The position numbers and the translations under genes were made by a program. The notes below the pieces were generated by a model. The model made no database searches and was not told the origin of the DNA. It was given only the letters and a program-made list of their open reading frames with translations. Positions 41,001 through 46,499 of a stretch of 64,000 bases of DNA are shown here, in pieces. Location: positions 103,872,933 to 103,936,932 of the forward strand of contig OZ035960.1 in the NCBI GenBank assembly GCA_964034945.1, given 5' to 3'. This stretch comes from Chrysopilus asiliformis (Eukaryota > Arthropoda > Insecta > Diptera > Rhagionidae). The stretch's first letter is position 1. Each line of letters opens with the position of its first letter.

Positions 41001-42086
41001 GCCAAACTTCTTACCGCAGTCTTCGCACTCCCATTTGTACTTGACACTGTCCGGCTGATGGCAATTCATGTGCATCTGAAGCCCGATAGCATTTTTAAAG
41101 CCCTTGCCGCATGTTACGCACAAGTGCAAGTGGTCCTGATCGTCGTGGGTGGCTCTGTGCACCACCAGTGATTCGACGTCGTCACAGAATGTCGAGCAAA
41201 TGTCACAACAATTCATTAGGGCTTGTCTATGCCGGGTCTTGACGTGGTTAATAAAAGTGTAATACTTGGAGAATGTTTTCGTGCAGTCGACGCAGTAGTA
41301 CTTCATGTCGTTGCCTTCTGAATGGTCAGTGAGTGCGTGCTCTCGTAGATGGGTTGAACTTGGCAGTCTTATACTGCAATCCCGGCATTCCCAGGGATAG
41401 GTGGACCACGTCTGGGGCTCTCCAGAATCTTGACTGGGATTTGGTTGTACTTTGGAGATTCTGTCCTTAGTCTCTTGTACTTGCTTTTCCTCGAAATCCT
41501 CCTCATCCTCAATCTCACCAACCTCTGCAGCATCATCCACGATTTCCGCAGATATCAGCATCTGTGTTTGACTCTCATCCTCCGAACTCAACACATCGTC
41601 GTTCTGATCGTCGTCTCCTGCTGCCTCGTCATCTTCCAGTCTTTCTTCCTGAAACCCGGCTGAAACATCTTCCACCTCCTCGAGTGTAAGATTCTCGATA
41701 TCATGTTTAAAAGTTTGTGCGGGTTTCGTTTTTGGAGCTTCACTTTTTGCATCCTCTGTGGGGCTCACACTTTGATTAGTCTGGCGTTGATTCTGGGACA
41801 ATTTTTTCCGCAGGGTCTTGTCGTTACTCGACTGTGATTCACTTTCCGGACAGAATAGCTTTTGCAGTGTTTCCTGAGCGTCCCGTGCGTTCTCGGAAAA
41901 CTTCCAGCACTCATTCAAACCCGAAACACATTCTTGACAAACATTTTGAGGCAAGGAATCATTTTCTGGAATCAATATTCGACAGCACTTGTCCAATTTG
42001 TTGCACAGATCTAATTCTTTATCCATCAAATGGACGAAATTCTCGATTTTCTTCAAAGTCGCACAGATCCGACAAATTAATGCCAT
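4355..42086 (-). CDS. ZAD and C2H2 zinc-finger protein, four coding exons, 608 aa
   Basis: Gene-level entry. Coding exons are 42086-40840, 7950-7758, 6534-6429 and 4635-4355. The predicted protein begins MALICRIC: a zinc-associated (ZAD) domain at about residues 1-75 (Cys5, Cys8, Cys50, Cys53), a Glu/Asp-rich linker at about 115-210, then ten C2H2 fingers from about 234 to 515, and a 93-residue tail with no recognised domain. ZAD-C2H2 proteins are insect nuclear DNA-binding factors that dimerise through ZAD; target genes cannot be read here. Exon 1 ends in AAA AC and exon 2 opens with A TTC, restoring finger 7 (CPECGK / TFKTPARLAKHKSVH), so the 32.9-kb intron is supported by both phase and finger spacing. 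Exon 2/3 joins at phase 0 inside finger 9, and exon 3/4 at phase 1. The DUF4806 gene and many repeats lie inside intron 1. Confidence 0.87.
5097..5240 (+). repeat. family H repeat piece
   Basis: GATTGGATTTTAATGTATGG block shared with 7058, 7170, 42760, 42905 and 50180. Confidence 0.55.
5357..5502. mobile_element. palindromic MITE family F, copy 1
   Basis: The ends CCCAATTCAGACTAACGATT and the inverse at 5480-5500 enclose complementary AAGCTTC...GATCAAAGCTT arms. Other copies lie at 39991-40286 and 55090-55271. Confidence 0.75.
5530..5890 (+). repeat. family D (non-LTR-tail-like) partial tandem copies
   Basis: Two adjacent units of about 165 bp with TTTCAGGCCAATCGG and GCGAAAGAGT blocks, as in the array at 28.9-31.9 kb. 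Confidence 0.65.
5900..6300. repeat. family H copy with (GACAGACG)-type tail
   Basis: The TTTCAAGTCTCTAGCTCAAT core at about 6018 is followed by a GACA/GACG microsatellite (6062-6270). Long Leu/Ser/Cys/Val ORFs on minus are microsatellite artefacts. Confidence 0.7.
6429..6534 (-). CDS. ZAD zinc-finger gene, coding exon 3
   Basis: The acceptor TTGGCCAG precedes ACT CAT. The exon finishes finger 9 (C-x2-C-x12-H-x3-H restored across the junction) and encodes finger 10 (YSCKDCNHHFTNWPNYNKH...H). The donor is CAC A|GTAAGT, phase 1. Confidence 0.85.
7056..7510 (+). repeat. family H copies with GACA tail
   Basis: Two leading GATTGGATTTT blocks, then TTTCAAGTCTCTAGCTCAAT and a GACA/GACG tract at 7417-7485. 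Confidence 0.65.
7758..7950 (-). CDS. ZAD zinc-finger gene, coding exon 2
   Basis: The acceptor AAATTAG precedes A TTC AAA. The exon encodes the second half of finger 7, all of finger 8 (YSCEECGRAFRERDTLKVH) and most of finger 9. It ends TTG TCA before GTAAGT (phase 0). It has no start codon, so it must be spliced to an upstream exon; exon 1 at 40.8 kb fits exactly in frame and finger spacing. Confidence 0.85.
8340..8530 (+). pseudogene. mariner-like transposase N-terminal fragment
   Basis: Translates to FFDPNNRTSESAFCRIVDRF followed by RPV-type and SEEN residues, matching the helix-turn-helix start of Tc1/mariner transposases with an F-x-R..P....I...V..F pattern. It has no catalytic core, and is separated from a matching downstream part at 9.8-10.07 kb. 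Confidence 0.5.
8918..9124. mobile_element. palindromic MITE (TIR CACAGAAAAAAATAAT)
   Basis: The two arms are near-perfect reverse complements around 9010, including TTCGTAAATATTACTGAAGT and its inverse. It has an AT-rich interior. Confidence 0.75.
9551..9688. mobile_element. palindromic MITE (TIR CCTGTGrTAATAAGTTAAA)
   Basis: The arms contain CTTAAGTCGATTTTCAG and its inverse CTGAAAATCGACTTAGG, with a loop of about 40 bp. Confidence 0.7.
9780..10070 (+). pseudogene. mariner-like transposase fragment
   Basis: Frame fragments include ELKPLDHRMCRTFAEW, PEFYGKIVFSNEAYFWLKGF and a STTWKILRNDLGL stretch, typical of mariner transposase around the catalytic FSDE (here FSNE, Asp lost). It contains stops and is probably the continuation of the piece at 8340. 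Confidence 0.7.
10881..11164. mobile_element. TA-flanked MITE (TIR CACTCAGAAAAATG)
   Basis: 14-bp perfect inverted ends flanked by TA at 10879-10880 and 11165-11166. The interior is GC-richer than the surroundings. Typical of a Tc1/mariner-type non-autonomous element. Confidence 0.8.
11284..11600 (+). repeat. family D copy, short and complete
   Basis: Head ACTAGCTTGCATACCCGTCG, one core unit, then CAATCGGTTCAGCCGTTT-like block, a short ACAG tail and CCAACTCATTTTTATATGTT. This layout resembles the 3' ends of insect RTE-type non-LTR elements or their SINEs (inference). Confidence 0.7.
11600..12010 (+). repeat. family G repeat with two 120-bp tandem units
   Basis: A CTGT microsatellite then AAACTCAAAAACTACTGGAC. 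Two units at about 11758 and 11878 each carry GTCCTGTAAGGATAA. Related copy at 50540-50920. Confidence 0.65.
12300..13500. other. intronic sequence without recognised feature
   Basis: AT-rich; only short ORFs without family resemblance. Confidence 0.45.
13526..13620 (-). other. possible orphan first exon (weak)
   Basis: On minus an ATG opens a 31-codon Cys/His-rich frame (LCGVCSHRNM, NCRFH) that ends at a good AAG|GTAAGC donor. No matching downstream exon or family was recognised. It lies in the giant zinc-finger intron. Confidence 0.2.
13770..14480 (+). repeat. family C copy
   Basis: Repeated TATCTCGATAACGG blocks, a TTTCATGGCTCTAGCTCTAT core and a short GACTGACAGACAG tail. Confidence 0.65.
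14570..15362. repeat. polypurine GA-rich tract of about 0.8 kb ending in pure (GA)n
   Basis: Almost only A and G on plus. Inner tandem units include GAGTGGCAGCAAAATAGAGA (twice) and GAACGAAATAGATAGTAAGA (four times). The last 70 bp are perfect GA. Long Ser/Leu/Phe ORFs on minus are artefacts. Confidence 0.92.
16211..16600 (+). pseudogene. GT31 beta-1,3-galactosyltransferase-like pseudogene fragment
   Basis: Plus-strand frame NFIVYSGASNVRSYRNSIRGTW matches the start of Galactosyl_T (GT31) domains (hydrophobic strand, S-x-x-N, R..IR.TW). In shifted frames further on, a KFLFGT strand and an EEDAIEPF stretch fit later parts of the same domain. Frameshifts and stops break it, and no intact ORF exists. 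A decayed copy is the best explanation; the match is short. Confidence 0.4.
16690..17570 (+). repeat. family C copy with (AGACTAAC)n tail
   Basis: Same core as 13770-14480; the tail at 17400-17530 is about 16 copies of the 8-mer. Confidence 0.75.
17625..17800 (+). repeat. family G pieces
   Basis: Three GTCCTGTAAGG / CCTATAAGGATAAC blocks. Confidence 0.5.
18479..19000 (+). repeat. family A copy inserted in the pogo element
   Basis: Begins TATACCCGTGTGGT and ends TTATAGATTTTGTTATGTTT, with a CCGTCTGTCTGTCCG tract at 18606-18640. Equivalent to 52905-53437. Confidence 0.8.
19003..19346 (+). pseudogene. pogo/Tigger transposase C-terminal fragment
   Basis: Residues from EDAVNFELNAW through an acidic stretch, EAIKALNIALDCAVEND, LQRLKKKAVL and QQNLLKYF match the tail after the DDE domain of Tigger/pogo transposases (acidic linker, EA...AL...., LRRL). 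The catalytic region is absent. The ATG at 18990 lies in the inserted family A repeat and is not the original start. Confidence 0.7.
19557..20062 (-). repeat. family D copy with unusual GC-rich head
   Basis: In reverse orientation: TACTAATATATAAAAATGAG end, CTGT tract, AATCGG core, one 163-bp-type unit, then a very GC-rich hairpin-dense head at 19935-20062. Confidence 0.65.
20130..20599. repeat. family B/C-type core with GACA and AGACTAAC tail
   Basis: AAAGTTGATAG...CGAGTTATTTAAGATACG core, then GACAGACCGACAG and the 8-mer (20527-20599). Confidence 0.6.
20600..21928. mobile_element. 1.33-kb TIR transposon inserted in the 8-bp satellite
   Basis: The ends CCCAAGTAAC / GTTACTTGGG are inverted and flanked by TA (20598-20599, 21929-21930). 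The satellite phase continues on both sides, proving insertion. It has no transposase ORF; the interior repeats AATAGGGC-type words. Confidence 0.8.
21929..23385 (+). repeat. (AGACTAAC)n satellite, about 180 copies, with higher-order structure
   Basis: Almost perfect 8-bp repeat. Variant units recur with fixed spacing: TAGC at 22241, 22617, 23057; TAAT at +72 of each; TGAC at +112 of each. No unique spacers, so it is not CRISPR. Confidence 0.95.
23560..24430. other. intronic sequence without recognised feature
   Basis: Non-repetitive, no convincing exon. Confidence 0.4.
24430..24700 (+). repeat. family B copy
   Basis: GACGGAGACCGATTCGAGAA, CTGTCGGTCTGTCTG, then CTTAAATAACTCGAGAACGT. Confidence 0.7.
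25300..25730 (-). repeat. family C copy, reverse, with (GTTAGTCT)n tail
   Basis: The 8-mer array at 25380-25650 (about 33 copies) precedes AGAGCTAGAGCCATGAAATT, the complement of the family C core. Confidence 0.8.
25740..26420. repeat. family D-like repeat units
   Basis: ATTTCAGGCCAATCGGTTCG and GCGAAAGAGAAACATAGAG units, then CAATCGGTTCAGCCGTTTTC. Confidence 0.55.
26700..28100. other. AT-rich intronic sequence without recognised feature
   Basis: No exon, RNA or repeat family was recognised. Confidence 0.45.
28341..28783 (+). repeat. family D copy
   Basis: ACTAGCTTGCATACCCGTCG head, one unit, ACAG tail at 28682-28757, CCAACTCATTTTTATACATT end. Confidence 0.75.
28784..32041 (+). repeat. family D copy with a 163-bp tandem array (at least 14 units)
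   Basis: The head TAGAATTTGGACCCGGCTTC is followed by repeating units (CTATCGGGCTACTTTTTAAT, GACGAACATCT, GCGAAAGAGTAACATAG, CACTTTACCCCCTCCCC) and ends with an ACAG tail and TATATATTAGTA. Because 163 is not a multiple of three, the 62-codon ORFs in each unit are not one gene. Interrupted by a MITE at 29545-29844. Confidence 0.9.
29545..29844. mobile_element. TTAA-flanked MITE inside the 163-bp array (TIR CCCrTTCGGTA)
   Basis: TTAA at 29541-29544 and 29845-29848. The ends CCCATTCGGTA and TACCGAACGGG are inverted. The array-associated sequence ATGATTAA/CAAACTAACAA continues across, confirming insertion. Confidence 0.75.
32110..33540. other. intronic sequence without recognised feature
   Basis: Short ORFs on both strands with no recognised family. 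Confidence 0.4.
33540..34210. repeat. family G with a 21-bp tandem repeat
   Basis: CTGT microsatellite at 33560-33645, then at 34000-34120 about six copies of GGTCCTGTAAGGATAACAGAA, which read GPVRITE in one frame. Confidence 0.8.
34490..34890 (+). pseudogene. mariner element remnant (end plus transposase core fragment)
   Basis: AGGGTCTTTCAATAAGGACG resembles a mariner terminus. The following frame has KIIFSDEVHFWVNGYVNKQN and KKVTVWRRFWSGGIIDPYFF, the catalytic-core region of mariner transposases. Stops and deletions break it. Confidence 0.75.
35128..35133 (-). terminator. polyadenylation signal of the DUF4806 gene
   Basis: AATAAA on minus, about 12 nt after the stop codon. Confidence 0.45.
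35145..35304 (-). CDS. DUF4806 gene, last exon
   Basis: The acceptor TTTTGCTAG precedes A GAG AAA. It encodes a basic KVRKKAK stretch and an acidic tail ending in IRIVFT and TAA. An AATAAA signal follows at 35133-35128 on minus. Confidence 0.72.
35145..36069 (-). CDS. DUF4806-domain protein (5' end unresolved)
   Basis: Three exons: 36069-35724, 35657-35365 and 35304-35145. They are joined by GTAAGT/TTTCCAG and GTAAGA/TTGCTAG sites with matching phases (0 and 2) and give 265 residues to a TAA. The segment from EFPLTTDEEVN through NYSWTG to LIDVIFRVVR matches the DUF4806 pattern (FPL..EEE.., long helical region, NW/YSW.G..KK..F, L.DVI...VR). DUF4806 proteins occur in insect genomes, often in transposon-derived or regulatory genes; the biochemical role is unknown. 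The N-terminal exon is missing: the first exon needs two bases from upstream. A candidate piece ends at a donor at 36128 but has no ATG and abuts a MITE. The gene sits on the same strand inside intron 1 of the zinc-finger gene. Confidence 0.75.
35365..35657 (-). CDS. DUF4806 gene, exon with the domain core
   Basis: The acceptor TTTCCAG precedes ATT GAT. It encodes the core with NYSWTGISKDKNSPKKPF and LIDVIFRVVR. It ends CAT GA|GTAAGA (phase 2). Confidence 0.78.
35724..36069 (-). CDS. DUF4806 gene, internal exon with the domain start
   Basis: The acceptor CCTTTCAG precedes G AAT ATT. Acidic and Asn-rich residues lead into EFPLTTDEEVNSCEKK, the start of the DUF4806 match. The donor CTT|GTAAGT is phase 0. 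Confidence 0.75.
36128..36158 (-). other. possible remnant of an upstream DUF4806 exon
   Basis: On minus the frame VILSLGVDKDV runs into a GT|GTAAGT donor with the phase needed by the exon at 36069. It has no start codon, and a palindromic MITE lies directly upstream, so the exon may have been interrupted. Speculative. Confidence 0.25.
36159..36257. mobile_element. near-perfect palindromic MITE, TIR CCCAAG(A/C)AACATTTAT
   Basis: Two arms of about 48 bp are reverse complements with few mismatches (centre about 36209), flanked by TA. The CCCAAGnAAC ends resemble those of the 1.3-kb element at 20600-21928, suggesting one superfamily with TA target duplication. Confidence 0.7.
36790..36890 (-). 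repeat. non-LTR retrotransposon 3' end
   Basis: On minus: FLLTFRPS-stop followed by a GCATTAAAGGGTCT tail, equivalent to the end of the copy at 54419-54231. Confidence 0.5.
37342..37407. repeat. 64-bp inverted repeat
   Basis: CATGGAAAAACCAATCAAAG...CTTTTTGATTGATTTTTCCATG with a short loop; it could fold as a hairpin. Confidence 0.65.
37985..38260 (+). repeat. mariner-end fragment, second copy
   Basis: Matches 34490-34640 and a short NGYVNKQ-like piece, but most of the transposase is deleted. Confidence 0.6.
38260..39430. other. intronic sequence without recognised feature
   Basis: AT-rich; no exon or family recognised. Confidence 0.4.
39441..39685 (+). repeat. 20-bp tandem repeat, about 12 copies
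   Basis: Unit GGGACAAAAATCTAGCTTGC with single-base variants. Confidence 0.9.
39991..40286. mobile_element. MITE family F, copy 2, with hexamer expansion
   Basis: Same ends as copy 1, but the left arm is expanded by a GATTGC/GATTAC tract at about 40011-40170. Confidence 0.75.
40840..42086 (-). CDS. ZAD zinc-finger gene, coding exon 1
   Basis: Carries the ZAD domain, the acidic linker, six complete fingers and the first half of finger 7. The reading frame extends upstream to 42128, but that start is GTG and lies beyond a good 3' splice site (TTTCCAG at 42096). The ATG at 42086, just before the CRIC motif, is the better start. The 3' end is an AC|GTGAGT donor at 40840 (phase 2). Confidence 0.93.
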
Positions 42087-42095
42087 CGCGGAAAT

Positions 42096-42152
42096 CTGGA
42101 AACCACGAAGATTAACTTCACTTTCCACTGTTTTTCTGATTTAGTTACTTAC
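42096..42152 (-). other. short 5'UTR intron of the ZAD zinc-finger gene
   Basis: On minus, GTAAGTAAC (donor after 42153) and GGTTTCCAG (acceptor before 42095) bracket 57 nt just upstream of the ATG at 42086. This makes the upstream in-frame codons non-coding. Confidence 0.6.
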
Positions 42153-42288
42153 CCGCCTTTTGTTTTTCCTATCAAAGCCAATTAATATCCTTCGGTTTAG
42201 TAAATATTTTTAAATTTTTAAGTTAATTGCAGACAAAATCAGAGAGAAAACAAAATTCTGTCAAAAATAATGCTGGCAATGACCCGTG

Positions 42289-42296
42289 TGACGTCA
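42289..42296. promoter_or_regulatory. CRE-like palindrome TGACGTCA upstream of the zinc-finger gene
   Basis: A full 8-bp CREB/ATF consensus lies about 200 bp upstream of the ZAD start codon, in a stretch without obvious repeats. No TATA box is evident nearby. Function is inferred from position only. Confidence 0.35.
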
Positions 42297-42739
42297 CCAG
42301 CTGTCAACGTATAGCGCAGATTCGCTCAATTTTCGCTGAAACAGAGCAGACAAAAACTTTCTAGCGATAGCAGTGCCATTGTTGTTAGATGTATCCGCTT
42401 GTTCATCAGAGATTTTACATATTTGAATATTTTTTTAATAATTTGTATGGTACAGTATTCCCTGGATAACTGCAAATGGGAAAAATCCTGAATTTCTTGT
42501 ACAGTTACGAGGGTCTGCGCTCATCCGATACTCCTTTAACAGCAAAAATTGTGCACTTATGTGGGACCCTTTTTACTGCACGAAATTGTGCACTTATCAG
42601 GGTTCCTAATTGCAAAAAAATGTGATTTCTACCCTTATTAAAAATTAAAAAGAAAACGAGAAAAGCTCCAATTGCCAGGGCCAATCGTCAAATATTCTTT
42701 ATGATGACAGACAAAATGTTTATTTAAAAAAATCCTTCG

Positions 42740-43245
42740 AGAGGGGGAAAGGAGTGGTGCGATTCGATTTTAATGTATAGATAAGTTATGTAAAATCATA
42801 TTCTAAACACATTTCATCTCTATAAATTTTTCGATACGAAGCACAGTTTTCGAGAAAACAGGAAAAAACAGTATTCCATTTAAATGGGAGAGGGGGGAAG
42901 CATTGGTTCGATTGGATTTTGATGTATGGATGAGTTATGTAAAGTCTTTTATTTATTTATTTATTTATTATTACATCAACAGGTAAAGCACCATCTGATA
43001 TTAATATAAGTTAAGTTGATTCTTTATATATAAGTCTTGTTCTAAACACTACGTTGTCAGGACCTTCCGTTATCCTTACAAAGAAGAAGTAGTGTAAATA
43101 TTGTATGATCAACGGACTTGTGCAAAATTTCAAGCCAATCGGATAAGTGGAAGTGGGTCGAAATTAGGTTGCAAAATCGGACCCCGACAGACAGACAGGC
43201 AAACAAACAGACAGATACGAAGGCAAGCTAATTAAAAGATTTTAA
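42740..43245. repeat. family H pieces, (TTTA)n and a GACA-tailed repeat
   Basis: GATTGGATTTTGATGTATGG blocks, (TTTA)n at 42950-42972, then TTTCAAGCCAATCGGATAAG and GACAGACAGACAGGC. Confidence 0.6.
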
Positions 43246-43436
43246 AAAGGAGTCTTCTTCTAAACAGAGATGCAAATCGGATTTTAACCGATCCAAAAGC
43301 CACTGAGCCATTGAAAATTTAGTGAATCAAAACCAAACCATAAACCGAACCACTCTGAAAAAACAATGACCGAATCACGTAGCGTTCATGGTATTAAAAT
43401 AAAACCAACTACAAATATATTTGCTAATGTTTCATG

Positions 43437-43442
43437 TTTATT
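43437..43442 (-). terminator. polyadenylation signal of secreted paralogue 1
   Basis: AATAAA on minus about 35 nt downstream of the stop codon. Confidence 0.5.
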
Positions 43443-43476
43443 TTATAAAAACATATTTTAACAGTTTCATGTTATT

Positions 43477-44379
43477 TTACTTCAAACAAGTGGAGATCTC
43501 TGCTGCCAAAGATTTCTTGGCGGTATCCAATCCACCTCTGAATGTGTCCATGCACATGAGACCCTCTGGCAAAGCTCCCTTTAAGCCACCTTTCTCCAGC
43601 AATGCCTGGAATTCAATAACGTTCCTCATAATGGTACCGAGAGCTCCAACAAGGGTGTCCACAACTCCGCCAATACATGCACCAGCCTCCTTCTTGCACT
43701 TCTTAAGACTTGCGTAGAAACCTTTGATGCTCGCTGGTGCCTGCTTAACAATTTTCTTAATATTTTCGTAGCCGTTTAAGATCGGATCGAACATTTTGTG
43801 GGAGCAATCGACCAACTTATTTGATTGGGTGCTGACGAAACTCTCAATTTTCGGAGAGAAACTCTCGGTACATGTCTTCGATTTTTTCTCATCCTTGTGA
43901 TCAGATAACGTCTTCAACAGTTCTTCAGCTGCACCTTGAACCTTGTTATCGGCGAAGTACGAATTGTTGAACTTATTGATGATGTCAATAACTTTTTTGT
44001 CCATGAACGAGCCCAAACTTTCAATCTTGGTGAATGTTTCTTGTAGGCTTGTCTTTGCCGCCTCTAACTTGGCTTTAACTTTCGTGTCCGCATATGTCTT
44101 TATTTGTGTCACCAAGTCATCTTTTCCTTTTTTTAGATCCTTTTTAGCATCTTCCAAAGCTTGCTTCAAATTCTTCGGGATATTTTTGATGGCTGTTAAA
44201 CTTGTGTCAAGTGCGCCTTTCACCTTGGCAAAAGCTTTTTCGCAAGAAGATTTGACTTTGTTCCACTTATCCTTCATCCAGGACTTTGCCTTTGCGAACC
44301 ATGGCGCCGAGGCCACAAAATTGACAGCTATTAAAGCGACCAATAAAATCGGTAAAAGTTTAATCTTACGTTCAACCAT
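43477..44379 (-). CDS. secreted six-cysteine protein, DUF725/TsetseEP-like (paralogue 1), 300 aa
   Basis: Single-exon ORF. A hydrophobic signal peptide (about residues 8-24, ending VASA before PWF) precedes a Lys-rich, amphipathic helical protein. Six cysteines are shared with the two paralogues on plus: KTC, VDC (21 residues between), KKC-x6-C, LMC and C-terminal STCLK; one extra Cys lies near residue 46. The C-x20-21-C spacing and the final C-x21-CL(K) resemble the insect TsetseEP/DUF725 family of secreted gut or haemolymph proteins. That assignment is inference from pattern. Substrate and role are unknown. TATAAAAG lies about 50 bp upstream and an AATAAA shortly after the stop. It is divergent from the two plus-strand copies and less similar to them than they are to each other. 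Confidence 0.85.
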   Translation of the reverse strand: MVERKIKLLPILLVALIAVNFVASAPWFAKAKSWMKDKWNKVKSSCEKAFAKVKGALDTSLTAIKNIPKNLKQALEDAKKDLKKGKDDLVTQIKTYADTKVKAKLEAAKTSLQETFTKIESLGSFMDKKVIDIINKFNNSYFADNKVQGAAEELLKTLSDHKDEKKSKTCTESFSPKIESFVSTQSNKLVDCSHKMFDPILNGYENIKKIVKQAPASIKGFYASLKKCKKEAGACIGGVVDTLVGALGTIMRNVIEFQALLEKGGLKGALPEGLMCMDTFRGGLDTAKKSLAAEISTCLK

Positions 44380-44429
44380 TCTGAAACTGGAAACAAATTT
44401 CTAATGCAATTACCATTTTCCGATCGCAA

Positions 44430-44437
44430 CTTTTATA
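44430..44437 (-). promoter_or_regulatory. TATA box of secreted paralogue 1
   Basis: TATAAAAG on minus, about 50 bp upstream of the start codon. An AAATTTGCACAGGTG element shared with the paralogues lies about 50 bp further upstream (44485-44468). Confidence 0.55.
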
Positions 44438-44499
44438 CCCGAAAATGAAAACGTTTTCAACTTTAGTAACACCTGTGCAAATTTTTAAACAAATATTGT

Positions 44500-45225
44500 T
44501 CAGTTTTTTTATTTCAGATTGTTATTATGTAAATTTCACTTCTAAAGCACTTTATGTGTTTACATTTGGTGGAAATTTTGGAAAATCTCAATTGCCATAA
44601 ACCGAACCAAGGACAAAACAGATTTTGCACAATGCGTGGAACAAATAGATATTTGAGATAGTTTATACAGGTTTTTATTAATGCAAATTCAACATTTTGG
44701 TCATAAAATTGATTATTTTTGCGCCCAAAATAGGTTTTCGATAGATGAAATTCAGCCTTTTACAGGTAGCCCTAAGGAGATTTTTCACAATGCGCTTTAC
44801 GCAAAAGAAAAGCTTAGAAATCTGAAAAATACACAAAGTTTTCTTTAAAAAAAATATGGTGTTAACCATATGTTTTAGAAAAATTACCTGAATTCGCAAA
44901 TATTTAAAAATGATTTGTTGTTTTCTTTTAAACTGTAACACGTCACTCAACACCTTATTTGAACAAATGTATATATTTTTGTTAAAGTAAACTTTATACA
45001 AATGGTTTTCTTAATTTGTTTCAGTAACAAATTTAACTAACGAGTCTTTTTCTTGTATTTTCAATGGTTTCTACTACTTTTTAGACTAGTTAATTTTTAA
45101 TATGCACAGATTTTTTTTGTAGCACTTGCATTTTTACAAAATGTAAGCCCCAATTATCCATAATATAATGTTTTCACAAAAAAAACGCATAGAAACTATC
45201 AGCGACTCATTTTGTAAATAAAGTT
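44500..45225. other. intergenic sequence without recognised feature
   Basis: AT-rich, no recognised gene. Confidence 0.4.
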
Positions 45226-45344
45226 TTCTGAACCGAACCAAAAACCACAGAACCATAGAAAATTTAGTGAATCAAAACCAACCCATAAACCGAATCACTC
45301 TGAAAAAATATAGCTGAACCGAACCATAATAAAAACTGGGCACC

Positions 45345-45567
45345 AATCATGTATTTCGACGCGTCTCTGTCTTTCGACTTCGACGCAGCTTTTAACTCTT
45401 GACTTCGCCATATCTGCAGCTTGAAATTTCGCGGAATCGTCACTATGAATCGAAACGTGATTCTGACTGTCACTCCAGGAAATTTGAAGCTGCTGATATG
45501 GCGAAGTCAAGAGTTAAAAGCTGCGTCGAAATCGAAAGACAGAGACGCGTCGAAATACATGATTGCT
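45345..45567. mobile_element. long palindromic MITE (arms about 90 bp)
   Basis: CATGTATTTCGACGCGTCTC...GACTTCGCCATATC and its complement on the right, loop about 45 bp. Confidence 0.75.
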
Positions 45568-45699
45568 GCCCTGTTTCTAAGACAAATACTGTAACCAAAC
45601 CAAAAATCAGAATTTTGTTAGTGGTTCCATTCGGTTCAAATTTGACTGTTTAGGATCGAAAAATTCTTTTTATTTTCGACCAGATTTAGAGTCTAGTAC

Positions 45700-46200
45700 T
45701 GATGTTAATAAGTCTGTAAGGATAGTGGAAGGTCCTCTAAGGCTAACGCGATTATCCTTTTCCACAAATAATACAAATAATACCCAAAGGAAAATCCTTA
45801 CAGGCTTCCTAATGCCAGGATCAGATTTTTTTTAAGAAAATTTTTTTTTCTTTAAAAAAATCTGATCCTGCCATTAGGAAGCCTGTAAGGATAACAAAAG
45901 GACCTGTAAGAATAACGTAAAGGGTGATTGTCATCAAATTTTCCGGAATAGTCTCACCTGGCGGTTTTTGAGGTCGCTGAATCCGATTCTGCCATTATGT
46001 AGTCTGTAAGGATAGCTGAAGGTCCTGTAAGGATAACGTGATTATCCGTTTCCTCAAATTTTCCGAAAAAATCCTATCCTGGCATTAGGAAATCTGTAAG
46101 GATAACGGAATGTCCTGTAAGGATAACGTGATCACTATTTTCTTCAAATTTTCCGAGAAATAATCTCATCTGGAAGACTAAAAAGAATAAAATAAAACAA
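45700..46200. repeat. family G block with inverted repeat
   Basis: Several CCTGTAAGGATAAC cores. 45785-45838 and 45853-45905 form a near-perfect inverted repeat around ATCAGATTTTTTTTAA. Confidence 0.65.
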
Positions 46201-46499
46201 ATAATTTAAATATCAAGTTTCCTAAAAAGTAAAAAACTAATGTCTTAGGGTCTACAGATGGCGATATCGCCGTCAACTCGAGCTCTGATTGGTCAATCAT
46301 AAAATTTCTGCGATGAAAAATCCCAAGTCAAGACGCGGTGTCAGTCTCAATTGTCCGTAATATCATGTTTTCATAGAAAAAAGCGCATAAAAACTATCAG
46401 CGATTGTAAATAAAATCAGAGGGCAAAACCAGTTTTCTGATCCGAACCAAAAACCAATCAGCAATCCCAAAAACCCCCAGAATAGATTTTTCCCAGGAA

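Noticed and set aside
42087..42128. Upstream extension of the zinc-finger frame
   Set aside because: Starts at GTG and spans a consensus 57-nt 5'UTR intron acceptor; the ATG at 42086 fits the ZAD start.
43943..44404. 153-codon ORF antisense to secreted paralogue 1
   Set aside because: Shadow frame of a Lys-rich gene; no signal or family.
44678..45001. 107-codon minus ORF
   Set aside because: Low-complexity AT-rich frame (Lys/Ile/Phe/Asn), no homology pattern or promoter.
45399..45653. Overlapping ORFs with MTSPYLQLEIS on both strands
   Set aside because: Caused by the palindrome of a MITE; the two strands encode near-identical peptides.
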